Origin: Calidifontimicrobium sp035325925
Lineage (GTDB): Bacteria; Pseudomonadota; Gammaproteobacteria; Burkholderiales; Burkholderiaceae_C
Length of the DNA: 64,000 nucleotides
Direction: 5' to 3'
Assembly: GCF_035325925.1 (NCBI RefSeq)
Contig: NZ_DAOKZA010000008.1
Coordinates: forward strand, 39,812 to 103,811
Shown: piece after piece, positions 38,034-46,705 of the stretch
Layout: the number at the start of each line of letters is the position of its first letter
How positions within the stretch are numbered: the first letter of the stretch is position 1
Notes under the pieces: generated by a model
Database searches by the model: none
The model's input: only the letters and a program-made list of their open reading frames with translations
What the model was told of the DNA's origin: nothing
Position numbers and translations under genes: made by a program

Positions 38034-38978
38034 ATGGCGATCAACCCCACGACCTGCACCTCGGTGTCGGTGCGCGAAGTCGGCTTGCGCGACGGGCTGC
38101 AGAGCCTCGCGCGCACGCTGCCCACGGCACAGAAGATCGAATGGCTGCGCGCGCTGCACGCCGCCGGCGTGCGCGAGGCCGAGGTCGGCTCGTTCGTGCC
38201 GGCGCGGCTGCTGCCGCAACTGGCCGACACCGCCGAGGTGGTGGCCTTCGCGCGTACGCTGCCGGGGCTCGTGACCTCGGCGCTGGTGCCGAACCTGAAG
38301 GGCGCGCGGGCAGCGCTGGACAGCGGCGCCGACGCGATGCTGCTGCCGCTGTCGGCCAGCCACGCGCACAGCCTGGCCAACCTGCGCAAGACGCCGGACG
38401 AGGTGGTGGCCGAGATCGGCCGCATCCGCGCCCTGCGCGACGCCGCCGGCGCACGCTGCCTGCTCGAGGTCGGCATCAGCACCGCCTTCGGCTGCACGAT
38501 CCAGGGCCGGGTCGACGAGGCCGAGGTGCTGCGCCTGGTGCAGGCGGTGCTGGACGCCGGCGCCGAGCGCGTCGGCCTGGCCGACACCGTCGGCTACGCC
38601 GACCCGCTGCAGGTCGCGCGCCTGTTCGAGAAGGCCTTCGTGGTGGCCGGCGATCGGTTGGCCTGCGGCCACTTCCACGACACGCGCGGGCTCGGCCTGG
38701 CCAACGTCTACGCCGCCTGGCAGGCGGGGGTGCGCCGCTTCGATGCCTGCCTCGGCGGCATCGGCGGCTGCCCGCACGCGCCGGGCGCCAGCGGCAACGT
38801 CGCCACCGAGGACCTGGCCTACCTGTTCGCCAGCATGGGCGTGCCGACCGGTCTGGACTTCGACGCGCTGATCGCGCTGCGCGCCCGGCTCGCGGGCTGG
38901 CTGGAAGGCGAGCCGCTGCACGGCCACGTCTGGCGCGCCGGACTGCCGAAGACGCTGCGCCCGCCGGCTCGGGCATGA
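38034..38978 (+). CDS. HMG-CoA-lyase-like (HMGL family) acyl-CoA lyase
   Basis: The predicted 314-residue TIM-barrel enzyme has the HMGL-family residues: VREVGLRDGLQ with the catalytic Arg19-Asp20, the Glu in EAEVGSF, the metal-binding HFHDT, and the G-loop GGCPHAPGASGNVATEDL with its Cys. These enzymes cleave 3-hydroxy-3-methyl acyl-CoAs. HMG-CoA is one substrate; citramalyl-CoA is another in related lyases. Because the operon adds a CoA transferase and a LeuCD-like hydratase, cleavage of a citramalyl- or similar methylmalyl-type CoA is my preferred guess. ATG 38034 has no Shine-Dalgarno sequence. Confidence 0.88.
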   Translation: MAINPTTCTSVSVREVGLRDGLQSLARTLPTAQKIEWLRALHAAGVREAEVGSFVPARLLPQLADTAEVVAFARTLPGLVTSALVPNLKGARAALDSGADAMLLPLSASHAHSLANLRKTPDEVVAEIGRIRALRDAAGARCLLEVGISTAFGCTIQGRVDEAEVLRLVQAVLDAGAERVGLADTVGYADPLQVARLFEKAFVVAGDRLACGHFHDTRGLGLANVYAAWQAGVRRFDACLGGIGGCPHAPGASGNVATEDLAYLFASMGVPTGLDFDALIALRARLAGWLEGEPLHGHVWRAGLPKTLRPPARA

Positions 38979-40186
38979 CTGCTGCGCCGTCACCGGACTG
39001 CGCACCCCAGCCGCTGGCCGGGCTGCGTGTCGTCGAGTTCACCCACATGGTGATGGGCCCGACCTGCGGCATGGTGTTGGCCGACCTCGGCGCCGAGGTG
39101 ATCAAGGTCGAGCCGGTCGACGGCGAGGGCACGCGCCGACTGCTCGGCGCCGGCGCCGGCTTCTTCCCGATGTTCAACCGCAACAAGAAGAGCATCGGCG
39201 TCGACCTGCGCAAGACCGAGGGCGCCGAGGTCGCGCGGCGGCTGGCCGCCAGCGCCGACGTGGTGGCCGAGAACTTCAAGCCCGGCGCGCTGGTGAAGTA
39301 CGGCCTCGACTACGCGAGCCTGTCGGCCGTCAACGACCGGCTGATCTACGTCAGCCACAAGGGCTTCCTGCCCGGCCCGTACGAGCACCGCACGGCGCTC
39401 GACGAGGTGGTGCAGATGATGGGCGGGCTGGCCTACATGACCGGTCGTCCGGGCGACCCGCTGCGCGCCGGCACCAGCGTCAACGACATCATGGGCGGCC
39501 TGTTCGGCGCCATCGGCGCGCTCGGGGCGCTGATCCAGCGCGGCGTCACCGGCCGCGGCATGGAGGTGCAGAGCGCGCTGTACGAGAACAACGTGTTCCT
39601 GATGGGGCAGCACATGCTCCAGTACGCGATGACCGGCCAGCACCCCAGGCCGATGCCGGCGCGCGACAACCCGTGGGCCGTCTACGACGTCTTCACCGTC
39701 CAGGACGGCGAGCAGATCTTCCTGGCCGCCGTCAGCGACGCGCAGTGGGAGACCTTCTGCGACGCGCTGGGCTTCCCGGACCTCAAGGCCGACCCGGCGC
39801 TCAGGACCAACAACGACCGCGTGCGCGCCCGCCCGCAGCTGCTGGCGACGCTGCGCGAGCGCCTGGCGTCGCGCACGGCCGCCGAGCTGGCGGCGATCTT
39901 CGAGCGCGCCGGGCTGCCGTTCGCGCCCATCCGCCGCCCCGAGGACCTGCTGGACGACCCGCACCTGCGGGCCACCGGTGGCCTGGCCGACGTCGAGCTG
40001 CCCGACGGGCCCGACGCCGGCCGCAAGGTCAAGACCACGCTGTTCCCGATCACGCTGGCCGGCCAGCGGCTGCCGGTGCGGCTGCAGCCGCCGCGCTTCG
40101 GCGCCCACACGCGCGAGCTGCTCGCCGGGCTCGGCTACGACGCGGCGCAGATCGACGATTTCAAGACGCGGGCCGTGGTGGCCTGA
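38975..40186 (+). CDS. CaiB/BaiF family (class III) CoA transferase
   Basis: The 403-residue protein matches class III CoA transferases: LAGLRVVEFTHMVMGPTCGMVLADLGAEVIKVE at the start, FNRNKKSIGVDLRK, VVAENFKPGALVKYGLDY, and GTSVNDIMGGLFGAIGAL. Where formyl-CoA transferase has its catalytic Asp169, this protein reads ALYENNVFL, so Glu204 seems to take that place. It would move CoA from a donor such as succinyl-CoA to a dicarboxylic acid. The ATG overlaps the lyase stop (ATGA), so the two are probably coupled. The substrate is inferred from context. Confidence 0.92.
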   Translation: MTAAPSPDCAPQPLAGLRVVEFTHMVMGPTCGMVLADLGAEVIKVEPVDGEGTRRLLGAGAGFFPMFNRNKKSIGVDLRKTEGAEVARRLAASADVVAENFKPGALVKYGLDYASLSAVNDRLIYVSHKGFLPGPYEHRTALDEVVQMMGGLAYMTGRPGDPLRAGTSVNDIMGGLFGAIGALGALIQRGVTGRGMEVQSALYENNVFLMGQHMLQYAMTGQHPRPMPARDNPWAVYDVFTVQDGEQIFLAAVSDAQWETFCDALGFPDLKADPALRTNNDRVRARPQLLATLRERLASRTAAELAAIFERAGLPFAPIRRPEDLLDDPHLRATGGLADVELPDGPDAGRKVKTTLFPITLAGQRLPVRLQPPRFGAHTRELLAGLGYDAAQIDDFKTRAVVA

Positions 40187-40207
40187 AATCCCGAGGAGAC
40201 GACGACG

Positions 40208-41161
40208 ATGAACCCGATCCGACGTGCCCTGATCGCCGCGGCCGGCCTGGCCCTGGCCGTGCCGGCGTTCGCGCAGGACAAGACCATCCGCTTCATCCTG
40301 CCCAACGCGACCGGCTCGGGCGTGGACGCGATCACGCGCGCGGCGCAGCCGGCGCTGGCCAAGGCGCTCGGCCACCCGATCGTGGTCGACAACCAGCCCG
40401 GGGCCGGCGGCATCGTGGGCCTGCAGGCGCTGGCGCGCTCGCCGGCCGACGGCTTCGCGCTCAGTGTGGTGTCGAACAACGTCGTCATCTTCCCGAGCGT
40501 GCTCAAGAGCCTGCCGTTCGCGATGCCCGACGACTTCACGCCGATCGCGGTGGTCGGCTACACGCCCATCGTGCTGGTGGTCAACGCCAAGGTGCCGGCG
40601 AACAACGCCAAGGAGCTGGCGGCGCTGCTCAAGCAGTCCAACGGCGAGCTGAACTACGCCTCGGGCGGCAACGGCACCATCCTGCACCTGGCCACGGAGA
40701 TGTTCCTCGACGCCAGCGGCACCAAGGCGCGCCACATCCCGTACAAGGGCGTGGGCCCGATGCTGACCGACCTGATCGGCGGCCAGGTGCAGTTCGCCAC
40801 CGCGGCGCTGCCCAGCGTCCAGCAGCACCTGAAGTCCGGCGCGCTCAAGGCCATCGGCGTGGCCACCGCCCAGCGCGTGGCGGCCGCGCCGGAGATCCCG
40901 ACCTTCGTCGAGCAGGGCGTGGACTACCAGGTCGAGGCCTGGTTCGCCGTCGTCGGGCCCAAGGGGCTGCCGGCGGCCGAGGTGCAGCGCGTGCACGCGG
41001 CCGTGGTCAGCGCCTTCGCCGACCCGGCCGTCAAGGAGACCATGGCCAAGCAGGGCAACGTGATCAACGTGCAGCCGGCCGACCAGGCCATGCCCTTCTT
41101 CCGCAGCGAGATGGCCAAGTACGCCGCGCTCGTCAAGAAGGCCGGCGTCGAGGCCCAGTGA
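40208..41161 (+). CDS. Bug-family (TctC) periplasmic substrate-binding receptor
   Basis: The 317-residue protein has a signal peptide (MNPIRRALIAAAGLALAVPAFA, cleavage about 22/23). Family motifs are visible: IRFILPNATGSGVDAITR, VVDNQPGAGGIVGLQALA, HIPYKGVGPMLTDLIGGQVQF and the EAWFAVVGPKGLP segment. Bug receptors bind small carboxylates for tripartite tricarboxylate transporters and are massively expanded in Bordetella, Cupriavidus and relatives. No TctA or TctB membrane gene is in the window, so it must share one encoded elsewhere or act as a sensor. A GAGGAGA ribosome site precedes the ATG. Confidence 0.95.
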   Translation: MNPIRRALIAAAGLALAVPAFAQDKTIRFILPNATGSGVDAITRAAQPALAKALGHPIVVDNQPGAGGIVGLQALARSPADGFALSVVSNNVVIFPSVLKSLPFAMPDDFTPIAVVGYTPIVLVVNAKVPANNAKELAALLKQSNGELNYASGGNGTILHLATEMFLDASGTKARHIPYKGVGPMLTDLIGGQVQFATAALPSVQQHLKSGALKAIGVATAQRVAAAPEIPTFVEQGVDYQVEAWFAVVGPKGLPAAEVQRVHAAVVSAFADPAVKETMAKQGNVINVQPADQAMPFFRSEMAKYAALVKKAGVEAQ

Positions 41162-43131
41162 CCGCCGCGGGCCCGGCGGCGCCGAGGGTGGCGGCGTCGG
41201 CGGCGTCGCCCCCGGACCCCGTCGCGGCGGTGCCGGGCGGGCGGCCCGGTGCTGCGCGCATCCTGTACCTGACGGCCGACCCGGCGCTCGTGCGCGCGCA
41301 GCTGGCCGGCCGGCGCCTGACGCGGGCCGCGGCCGGGCGGCTGCGCGACGACGTCTCGACCGACGAGATCTCGCCGCTGGCGGCGATGGTGCACTTCGAC
41401 GCCACGCTGGGCCGCCACGCGCACACCGGCTTCACCGCCGGCGGCGAGCGCCCGATCGGCGTCGACGCACTGCGCGTGGCCGGCGTCGAGGTGCTGGTCG
41501 GCGGCCGACGCTACGGCAAGGGCAGCTCGCGCGAGCACAGCCCGCTGGCGGAGCTCAGCGCCGGGGTGCGGCTGGTGTTCGCCGAGAGCTTCGAGCGCAT
41601 CTACCGCCAGAACGCCGACAACCTGGGGCTGTGGACGAGCACCGACTTCGGGCTGCTCGACCGTCTCGAACGCGGCGAGCCGGTCACGCCGCAGGACCTG
41701 CTGGCCGGCCGCGATGCCCAGGCCGCGGCCATCCTGTGCGCCGGCGGGCTGCTCGCGTACGCGCCGCCGGCGGCCGGGCCCGGGCCGGACGACGGCCGGC
41801 CGCTCACGCTATTCGAGAAGATCGTGCGCCGGCACCGCAGCGCGGAGGGCTTCGTGCGCGCCGACCGGCGCTTCATCCACGAGTACTACACCGGCATGTG
41901 CGCGCACCTGCTGGCGCAGCGCTTCGGCGACGCGCCCGTGCTGCACGACCCGGCGAGCATCGTCTGCTTCGAGGACCACCTGTCGTACGTGCACCGCAGC
42001 CCGCTGCACCAGGGGCAGGACCTGGCGGGCGGCGTTCACCGCCTGTCGCGCGCGCACCGCGACTTCGTCGCCCGCCACGGCCTGACCGACCACGGCGTGC
42101 TGCCGGGTGGCGAAGGCTCGCAGGGCATCTCGCACGCGCTGATGGCCGAGCGCTACGCGGCCCCGGGCGAGCTGATCGTCGGCACCGACTCGCACACGCC
42201 GCACAGCGGCGCGCTCGGCTGCGTGGCCTTCGGCGTCGGCAGCACCGAGATGGCCTTCGCCTTCGTCACCGGTCAGGTGCGGCTGGGCCGGCCGGAGGTG
42301 CTGCGCGTCGAGGTCGACGGCACGCTGCCGCCGGGCACCGGCGCCAAGGACCTGGTGCTGCACCTGCTGGCGCTGCCGGCGATCCGCGACGGCGCGGGCG
42401 TGGGCCGGGTGTTCGAGTTCGGCGGGTCGGCGGTGCGTGCGCTGTCCACCGACGAGCGCGCGACGCTGACCAACATGACGGCCGAGCTCGGCGGCTTGAC
42501 CGGCATCGTCGAGCCGGACGCCGAGACGCTGCGCTTCGTGCGCGAGCGCCGCGGCGTCGAGGTCGCGCTCGCGCCGTGGATGCGCAGCGACCTCGGCGCG
42601 CGCTACGCCGACGTCGTCCGCGTCGACGCGTCGACGCTGTCGCCGTGGGTGGCGCGCCCGGGCGACCCCGGCCGCGGCGTCGCGCTTTCCGCCCTGCCCG
42701 ATGCCGAACGCCCGCGCGTGGACATCGCCTACGGGGGCTCGTGCACCGCCGGCAAGCGGGAGGACTTCGCGCAGTACCACGCGGTGCTGGCGTGGGCGCT
42801 GGCGCACGGCCGGCGCGTCGCGTCGCACGTGCGGCTGTACCTGCAGTTCGGCACCACCGACGTGCGCGACTGGTGCGCGGCGCACGGCTGGCTCGAGACC
42901 TTCCGCGCCGTCGGCGCCGAGCTGCTGCAGCCGGCCTGCGGCGCCTGCGCCAACTGCGGCCCGGGCGCGTCGACCGCGCCGGAGCAGGTCACCGTCAGCG
43001 CCGTCAACCGCAACTTCCCCGGCCGTTCGGGGCCGGGGCAGGTCTGGCTCGCGAGTCCGGCGACGGTGGCCGCGAGCGCGGTCGCGGGGCGGCTGGCGTC
43101 GTTCCGGGAACTGGTGGCCGGGCCGGCTTGA
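41158..43131 (+). CDS. Fused LeuD-LeuC-type (aconitase family) hydratase
   Basis: The predicted 657-residue protein starts at GTG 41158, overlapping the Bug stop (GTGA). The N-terminal part (about 30-190) is the swivel (LeuD-like) domain with GRRYGKGSSREHSPLAEL and SFERIYRQNADNLGL. The C-terminal part (about 215-657) is the LeuC-like iron-sulfur region with GTDSHTPHSGALGC, GSCTAGKREDF (Cys about 528) and PACGACANCGPG (Cys about 594 and 597), the three cluster ligands. The swivel-first order recalls AcnB rather than mitochondrial-type aconitase. It probably hydrates or isomerises a branched dicarboxylate such as citraconate; the substrate is not provable here. Confidence 0.88.
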   Translation: MTAAGPAAPRVAASAASPPDPVAAVPGGRPGAARILYLTADPALVRAQLAGRRLTRAAAGRLRDDVSTDEISPLAAMVHFDATLGRHAHTGFTAGGERPIGVDALRVAGVEVLVGGRRYGKGSSREHSPLAELSAGVRLVFAESFERIYRQNADNLGLWTSTDFGLLDRLERGEPVTPQDLLAGRDAQAAAILCAGGLLAYAPPAAGPGPDDGRPLTLFEKIVRRHRSAEGFVRADRRFIHEYYTGMCAHLLAQRFGDAPVLHDPASIVCFEDHLSYVHRSPLHQGQDLAGGVHRLSRAHRDFVARHGLTDHGVLPGGEGSQGISHALMAERYAAPGELIVGTDSHTPHSGALGCVAFGVGSTEMAFAFVTGQVRLGRPEVLRVEVDGTLPPGTGAKDLVLHLLALPAIRDGAGVGRVFEFGGSAVRALSTDERATLTNMTAELGGLTGIVEPDAETLRFVRERRGVEVALAPWMRSDLGARYADVVRVDASTLSPWVARPGDPGRGVALSALPDAERPRVDIAYGGSCTAGKREDFAQYHAVLAWALAHGRRVASHVRLYLQFGTTDVRDWCAAHGWLETFRAVGAELLQPACGACANCGPGASTAPEQVTVSAVNRNFPGRSGPGQVWLASPATVAASAVAGRLASFRELVAGPA

Positions 43132-43203
43132 GCCGAACCCTGGGGGCGTGCCGCCCTCGGCCCCGACCGCTGGCGCACGGCGCGCGGACCGCGGCCGCAC
43201 GGG

Positions 43204-43232
43204 CTGTCATCGAACCCTCACGATTGCGTCAC
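43204..43232 (+). promoter_or_regulatory. Probable Pho box upstream of phoX
   Basis: Three 7-base units repeat with 11-base periodicity: CTGTCAT (43204-43210, the exact consensus half-site), CCCTCAC (43215-43221) and GCGTCAC (43226-43232), each with TCA in the same phase. This is the layout of a PhoB-binding Pho box. It lies about 100 bases upstream of the phoX start. The rest of the 200-base gap shows nothing else I can name. Confidence 0.5.
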
Positions 43233-43331
43233 ACGAGGCCACCAGACTGCCGGCCGTCGGGAGCCGTCGCGGCGTCCGGCCGGCGCCGGCATCCGATGCC
43301 GACGCAAGCCCGCAGTCCCCAGGAGAGCTTC

Positions 43332-45419
43332 GTGAAAGACGCAATGAAAGACGATTCGCTGGCGCAGATGCTGGCCGAAACCGGCGACGAGCCGATGTCC
43401 AACCTCTCGGCCAACCCGACCTTCGAGTCGGTGCTCGAGCGCCGTCTGTCGCGCCGTGGCGTGCTGCGCGGGTCGCTGTCCGGTGCCGTGGCCGGCCTTT
43501 TCGCCGCGTCGCCGGTGGCCGCGCTGGCGCGCAACGACTTCCTGCCGCCGGCTGCTGCGGGCAGCTCGGCGCGCGCGCTGAACCCGGTGCTGGGTTTCGA
43601 CGCCATCCCGGCGACGCGTTCCGACACCGCGACGCTGCCGTTCGGCTACAAGGCGCAGGCGCTGGTGCCCTGGGGCACGCCGATCACCGGCGGCTACCCG
43701 GCCTACGACGGCGTCAACGGCAACAGCGGCGCCGAGCAGGAGCAGCAGGTCGGCTCGCACCACGACGGCATCCACTACTTCCCGCTGCCCGACGACCCGA
43801 ACGGCCACGGCCTGCTGTGCATCAACCACGAGTACGTCGACCAGAACGTGCTGCACGTCGGCGGGCCCATCCTCGTCGGCGGCGTGCGCGACGCCGACCA
43901 GGTGCGCAAGGAGATCGCCGCGCACGGCATGTCGGTCGTCGAGGTCCGGCGGGACGGCAACGGCACCTGGGACGTCGTGCGCGGCCAGTACAACCGCCGC
44001 ATCACCGCCGGCACGCGGGTCGAGATCAGCGGCCCGGTGCGCGGGACCGACTTCGTCAGGACCCGGTACAGCCCGCAGGGCACGCACGCGCGCGGCACGA
44101 TCAACAACTGCGGCCACGGCACCACGCCCTGGAACACCTACCTCACCTGCGAGGAGAACTGGGCCGGCTACTTCGTCAACCGCGGCGCCGTGCGCCCGCG
44201 CGACCAGCAGCGCTACGGTGTGCCCTTCGGCGCCGCCGCGAACAGCCGCTACCGCTGGGACACCGTCGCCGGCGACGAGACCGCGCGCTTCAACGTCACG
44301 CCCACTGGCGCCGGCGCGCCGGAGGACTACCGCAACGAGGCCAACGGCCACGGCTGGATCCTCGAGGTCGACCCGTTCGACCCCGCCAGCACGCCCAAGA
44401 AGCGCACGGCGATGGGCCGCTTCGCGCACGAGGCCTGCGTCTTCGCGCCGCCGCAGAACGGCCAGCCGCTGGCCTTCTACTCGGGCGACGACGCGCAGAA
44501 CGAGTACATCTACAAGTTCGTCACCGCCGGGCGCTGGAACGACAGGCGGCGCGACCCCGACATGCTCGACCACGGCACGCTGTATGTGGCGGTGTTCCAC
44601 GACGACGGCACCGGCGAGTGGCGTGCGCTGAACATTGCCGACCCGGCTTTCCGTGCCGCCGCCGCAACCGCCGGCGTCGAGTTCAAGGACCAGGCCGACG
44701 TGCTGATCAACACGCGCCTGGCCGCCGACGTCGTCGGTGCGACCAAGATGGACCGCCCGGAGTGGGGCGCGGTGCACCCACAGACGGGCGAGGTCTACTT
44801 CACGCTGACCAACAACAGCAGCCGCACGGTGGCCGACGCCGCCAACCCGCGCACCGCCAACGCCAACGGCCACATCATCCGCTGGCGCGAGCAGGGCAGC
44901 CGCCCCTGGGCGACGAAGTTCGAGTGGGACATCTTCGTGCTCGCCGGCCCGGCGAACAACAGCCAGATCCTGCCCGCCCAGGGCGGCGCGGCGCTCGACG
45001 AAAGCAACATCTTCGCCAGCCCCGACGGGCTGTGGATCGACGCGAACGGCATCCTGTGGATCCAGACCGACATGAGCGGCTCGCAGCAGGCCAGCGGCCC
45101 GTTCGGCGAGAACCAGATGCTGGCCGCCAACCCGGTCACCGGCGAAATCAAGCGCTTCCTGCAGGGCCCGAAGGACCAGGAGACCACCGGCGTGGTCACG
45201 ACGCCGGACGGCAGGACGATGTTCGTCAACTTCCAGCATCCGGGTGACCGCACGACGATCAGCGGCGGCGTGGCGCGGTTCACCAGCAACTGGCCCGACC
45301 ACGGCGCGTTCTGCCGTCACCCGGGCGACCCGATCGTCGCGGTCGACCCGAACGGCCCGCGCCCGCGTTCCAGCACGCTGGTCATCACGCGCGAAGACGG
45401 TGGCGTGATCGGACTCTGA
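43332..45419 (+). CDS. phoX: PhoX-family (DUF839) alkaline phosphatase
   Basis: The predicted 695-residue protein starts at GTG 43332, which sits 6 bases after AGGAGA; an ATG four codons later has poor spacing. The N-terminus contains SRRGVLRGSLSGAVAGLFAA, a twin-arginine signal. The mature part matches PhoX: HHDGIHYFPLPDDPNGHGLL, INHEYVDQ, NNCGHGTTPWNTYLTCEENW with the conserved Cys and Glu residues, and GRFAHEACVF. PhoX phosphatases use an Fe-Ca cofactor, are Tat-exported and release phosphate from organic esters under phosphate starvation. The upstream Pho-box-like repeats support that regulation. Confidence 0.92.
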   Translation: MKDAMKDDSLAQMLAETGDEPMSNLSANPTFESVLERRLSRRGVLRGSLSGAVAGLFAASPVAALARNDFLPPAAAGSSARALNPVLGFDAIPATRSDTATLPFGYKAQALVPWGTPITGGYPAYDGVNGNSGAEQEQQVGSHHDGIHYFPLPDDPNGHGLLCINHEYVDQNVLHVGGPILVGGVRDADQVRKEIAAHGMSVVEVRRDGNGTWDVVRGQYNRRITAGTRVEISGPVRGTDFVRTRYSPQGTHARGTINNCGHGTTPWNTYLTCEENWAGYFVNRGAVRPRDQQRYGVPFGAAANSRYRWDTVAGDETARFNVTPTGAGAPEDYRNEANGHGWILEVDPFDPASTPKKRTAMGRFAHEACVFAPPQNGQPLAFYSGDDAQNEYIYKFVTAGRWNDRRRDPDMLDHGTLYVAVFHDDGTGEWRALNIADPAFRAAAATAGVEFKDQADVLINTRLAADVVGATKMDRPEWGAVHPQTGEVYFTLTNNSSRTVADAANPRTANANGHIIRWREQGSRPWATKFEWDIFVLAGPANNSQILPAQGGAALDESNIFASPDGLWIDANGILWIQTDMSGSQQASGPFGENQMLAANPVTGEIKRFLQGPKDQETTGVVTTPDGRTMFVNFQHPGDRTTISGGVARFTSNWPDHGAFCRHPGDPIVAVDPNGPRPRSSTLVITREDGGVIGL

Positions 45420-45421
45420 CC

Positions 45422-45462
45422 GCTGCGCGCCCGCGGCCCGTCACGGGGCCGCGGGCTGCAGC
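45422..45462. terminator. Strong hairpin between convergent phoX and the exported-protein operon
   Basis: An 11-bp perfect stem GCCCGCGGCCC/GGGCCGCGGGC (45429-45439 and 45446-45456) with a 6-base loop is extended by GCTGC/GCAGC outside a small bulge. It lies between convergent stops at 45419 and 45504. No T run follows on either strand, so it may terminate weakly or only stabilise 3' ends. Confidence 0.45.
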
Positions 45463-45503
45463 GCGCATCGGCCGCATGGCTCGCCTCTTCCGCCCGTCGT
45501 CGG

Positions 45504-46133
45504 CTAGGGCGCAGCCCGCATGCGCACCTCGCGCGTCACCGATGCGCCCCGGGTGTCGATCAGGTTGCCCAGTGCGCCGCTCGTCGGCAGCCCGCCGAAG
45601 CTGCCGTGCACGGTGGCCCCGGTGAGCTCGAACTGGCCCTGGCTGCGCACCGTGAGCGGCCCCATGCGGACCTCGGACACGGTCTGCCGCCACTCGCGTT
45701 CCTGGCCGATGCGCGTCCACACCAGGTCAAAGGCCAGCGCCGGCGCGCCCGCGCAGTCGAAAGTGCCGTCCTCGATGTCGACGAGGCAGCGCACCGTCTC
45801 GAAGGGCGTGAGCACGTTCAGCTGCGCGCCGTCGCGACCGACGGTGAACGCGGCGTTCGGGATCTCGCCGGCGCCCTGCACCAGCACCACGTGGCGCGGG
45901 TCGCCCGGCACCGGGGTGGCCCAGGCGAAGTCGAGCGCCGTGGTGCCGGCGACGGCGTCGCGGCTCACGGACAGGAAGCCGCTGCTGCCGGTGGCCGGGT
46001 CGACGAGATTGGCGAAGACCGAGCTGCCGTTGCTGCGGACCACGGTCACGCGGTCGTTGCCCGCCCATGCCGGGGCTTGGAGGGCAAGCAGCAGCGCTAC
46101 CAGCGGGATGAGAAGGGCGTGGAGGAAGGTCAT
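45504..46133 (-). CDS. Exported protein of unknown function
   Basis: The predicted 209-residue protein starts at ATG 46131-46133 behind GGAG. It has a signal peptide (MTFLHALLIPLVALLLALQAPAWA, cleavage about residue 24). The mature part is beta-rich: VTVVRSNGSSVFANLVD, ALDFAWATPVPGDPRHVVLVQGAGEIP, CLVDIEDGTFDCAG with two Cys that could pair. I do not recognise a family. It is the last gene of a four-gene operon of exported proteins, 23 bases after the DUF1566 gene. Confidence 0.75.
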   Translation of the reverse strand: MTFLHALLIPLVALLLALQAPAWAGNDRVTVVRSNGSSVFANLVDPATGSSGFLSVSRDAVAGTTALDFAWATPVPGDPRHVVLVQGAGEIPNAAFTVGRDGAQLNVLTPFETVRCLVDIEDGTFDCAGAPALAFDLVWTRIGQEREWRQTVSEVRMGPLTVRSQGQFELTGATVHGSFGGLPTSGALGNLIDTRGASVTREVRMRAAP

Positions 46134-46156
46134 GGCCAGAGCTCCCGAGCGAGGCT

Positions 46157-46705
46157 TCACTGCACGTCGGCTCCGGAGCTGCCGCGCACGCACCAGACGG
46201 ACTGCAGGTTGTCATTCCCCATGGCGCCCACGAGGCCGCCGAAGAAGTCCACTACCCATGACCCGGGGCCGACCTGGGTGGACGCCGTCACCGTCCAGTA
46301 GATCGTCCCGACGCCGAGGAACGGGTGGCCCGGCGGCAGCGTCGGTCCGGGCGCCGCGACGCCGGGGTCGACGAGGCTCGCCAGTTCCTGCGCCTGCGGC
46401 ACGCGCCAGCCCTTGCGCCCGCCGACGACGCGGTTGTTGCAGTGAGATTGCGCCTGCAGCCAACGGCGGCCGTCGCCGTCCGGTGACCGCTCCCACACCA
46501 GCCCGGTCTCGCGGTCCAGCACCGCCTCGTTGTTCCAGTTGGCCAGGACCACGAAGCGGTTCGTCGCCAGCTTCTGGTTCCACGACGGCGCGGCGTAGTA
46601 GGGTCCGTTGGCCGTGGTCGAGAGCTGGGCCGAGGCCGGCGCCGCGAGCAGCGCACACAGGGCCGCGGCCGGCAGGCCGGGCCAGACTGTCGAGGTCGTC
46701 TTCAT
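46157..46705 (-). CDS. Exported DUF1566 (Lcl C-terminal domain) protein
   Basis: The predicted 182-residue protein has a signal peptide (residues 1-26, ending APASAQ). The mature part matches DUF1566/Lcl-like proteins: RFVVLANWNNEAVLDRETGLVWERSPDG, a Cys in QSHCNNR, GGRKGWRVPQAQELASLVD, and a C-terminal QSVWCVRG with the paired Cys. The family occurs in secreted and surface proteins, often fibrinogen-related or phage-tail-like folds, with no known enzyme function. The ATG overlaps the preceding stop by four bases. Confidence 0.85.
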   Translation of the reverse strand: MKTTSTVWPGLPAAALCALLAAPASAQLSTTANGPYYAAPSWNQKLATNRFVVLANWNNEAVLDRETGLVWERSPDGDGRRWLQAQSHCNNRVVGGRKGWRVPQAQELASLVDPGVAAPGPTLPPGHPFLGVGTIYWTVTASTQVGPGSWVVDFFGGLVGAMGNDNLQSVWCVRGSSGADVQ

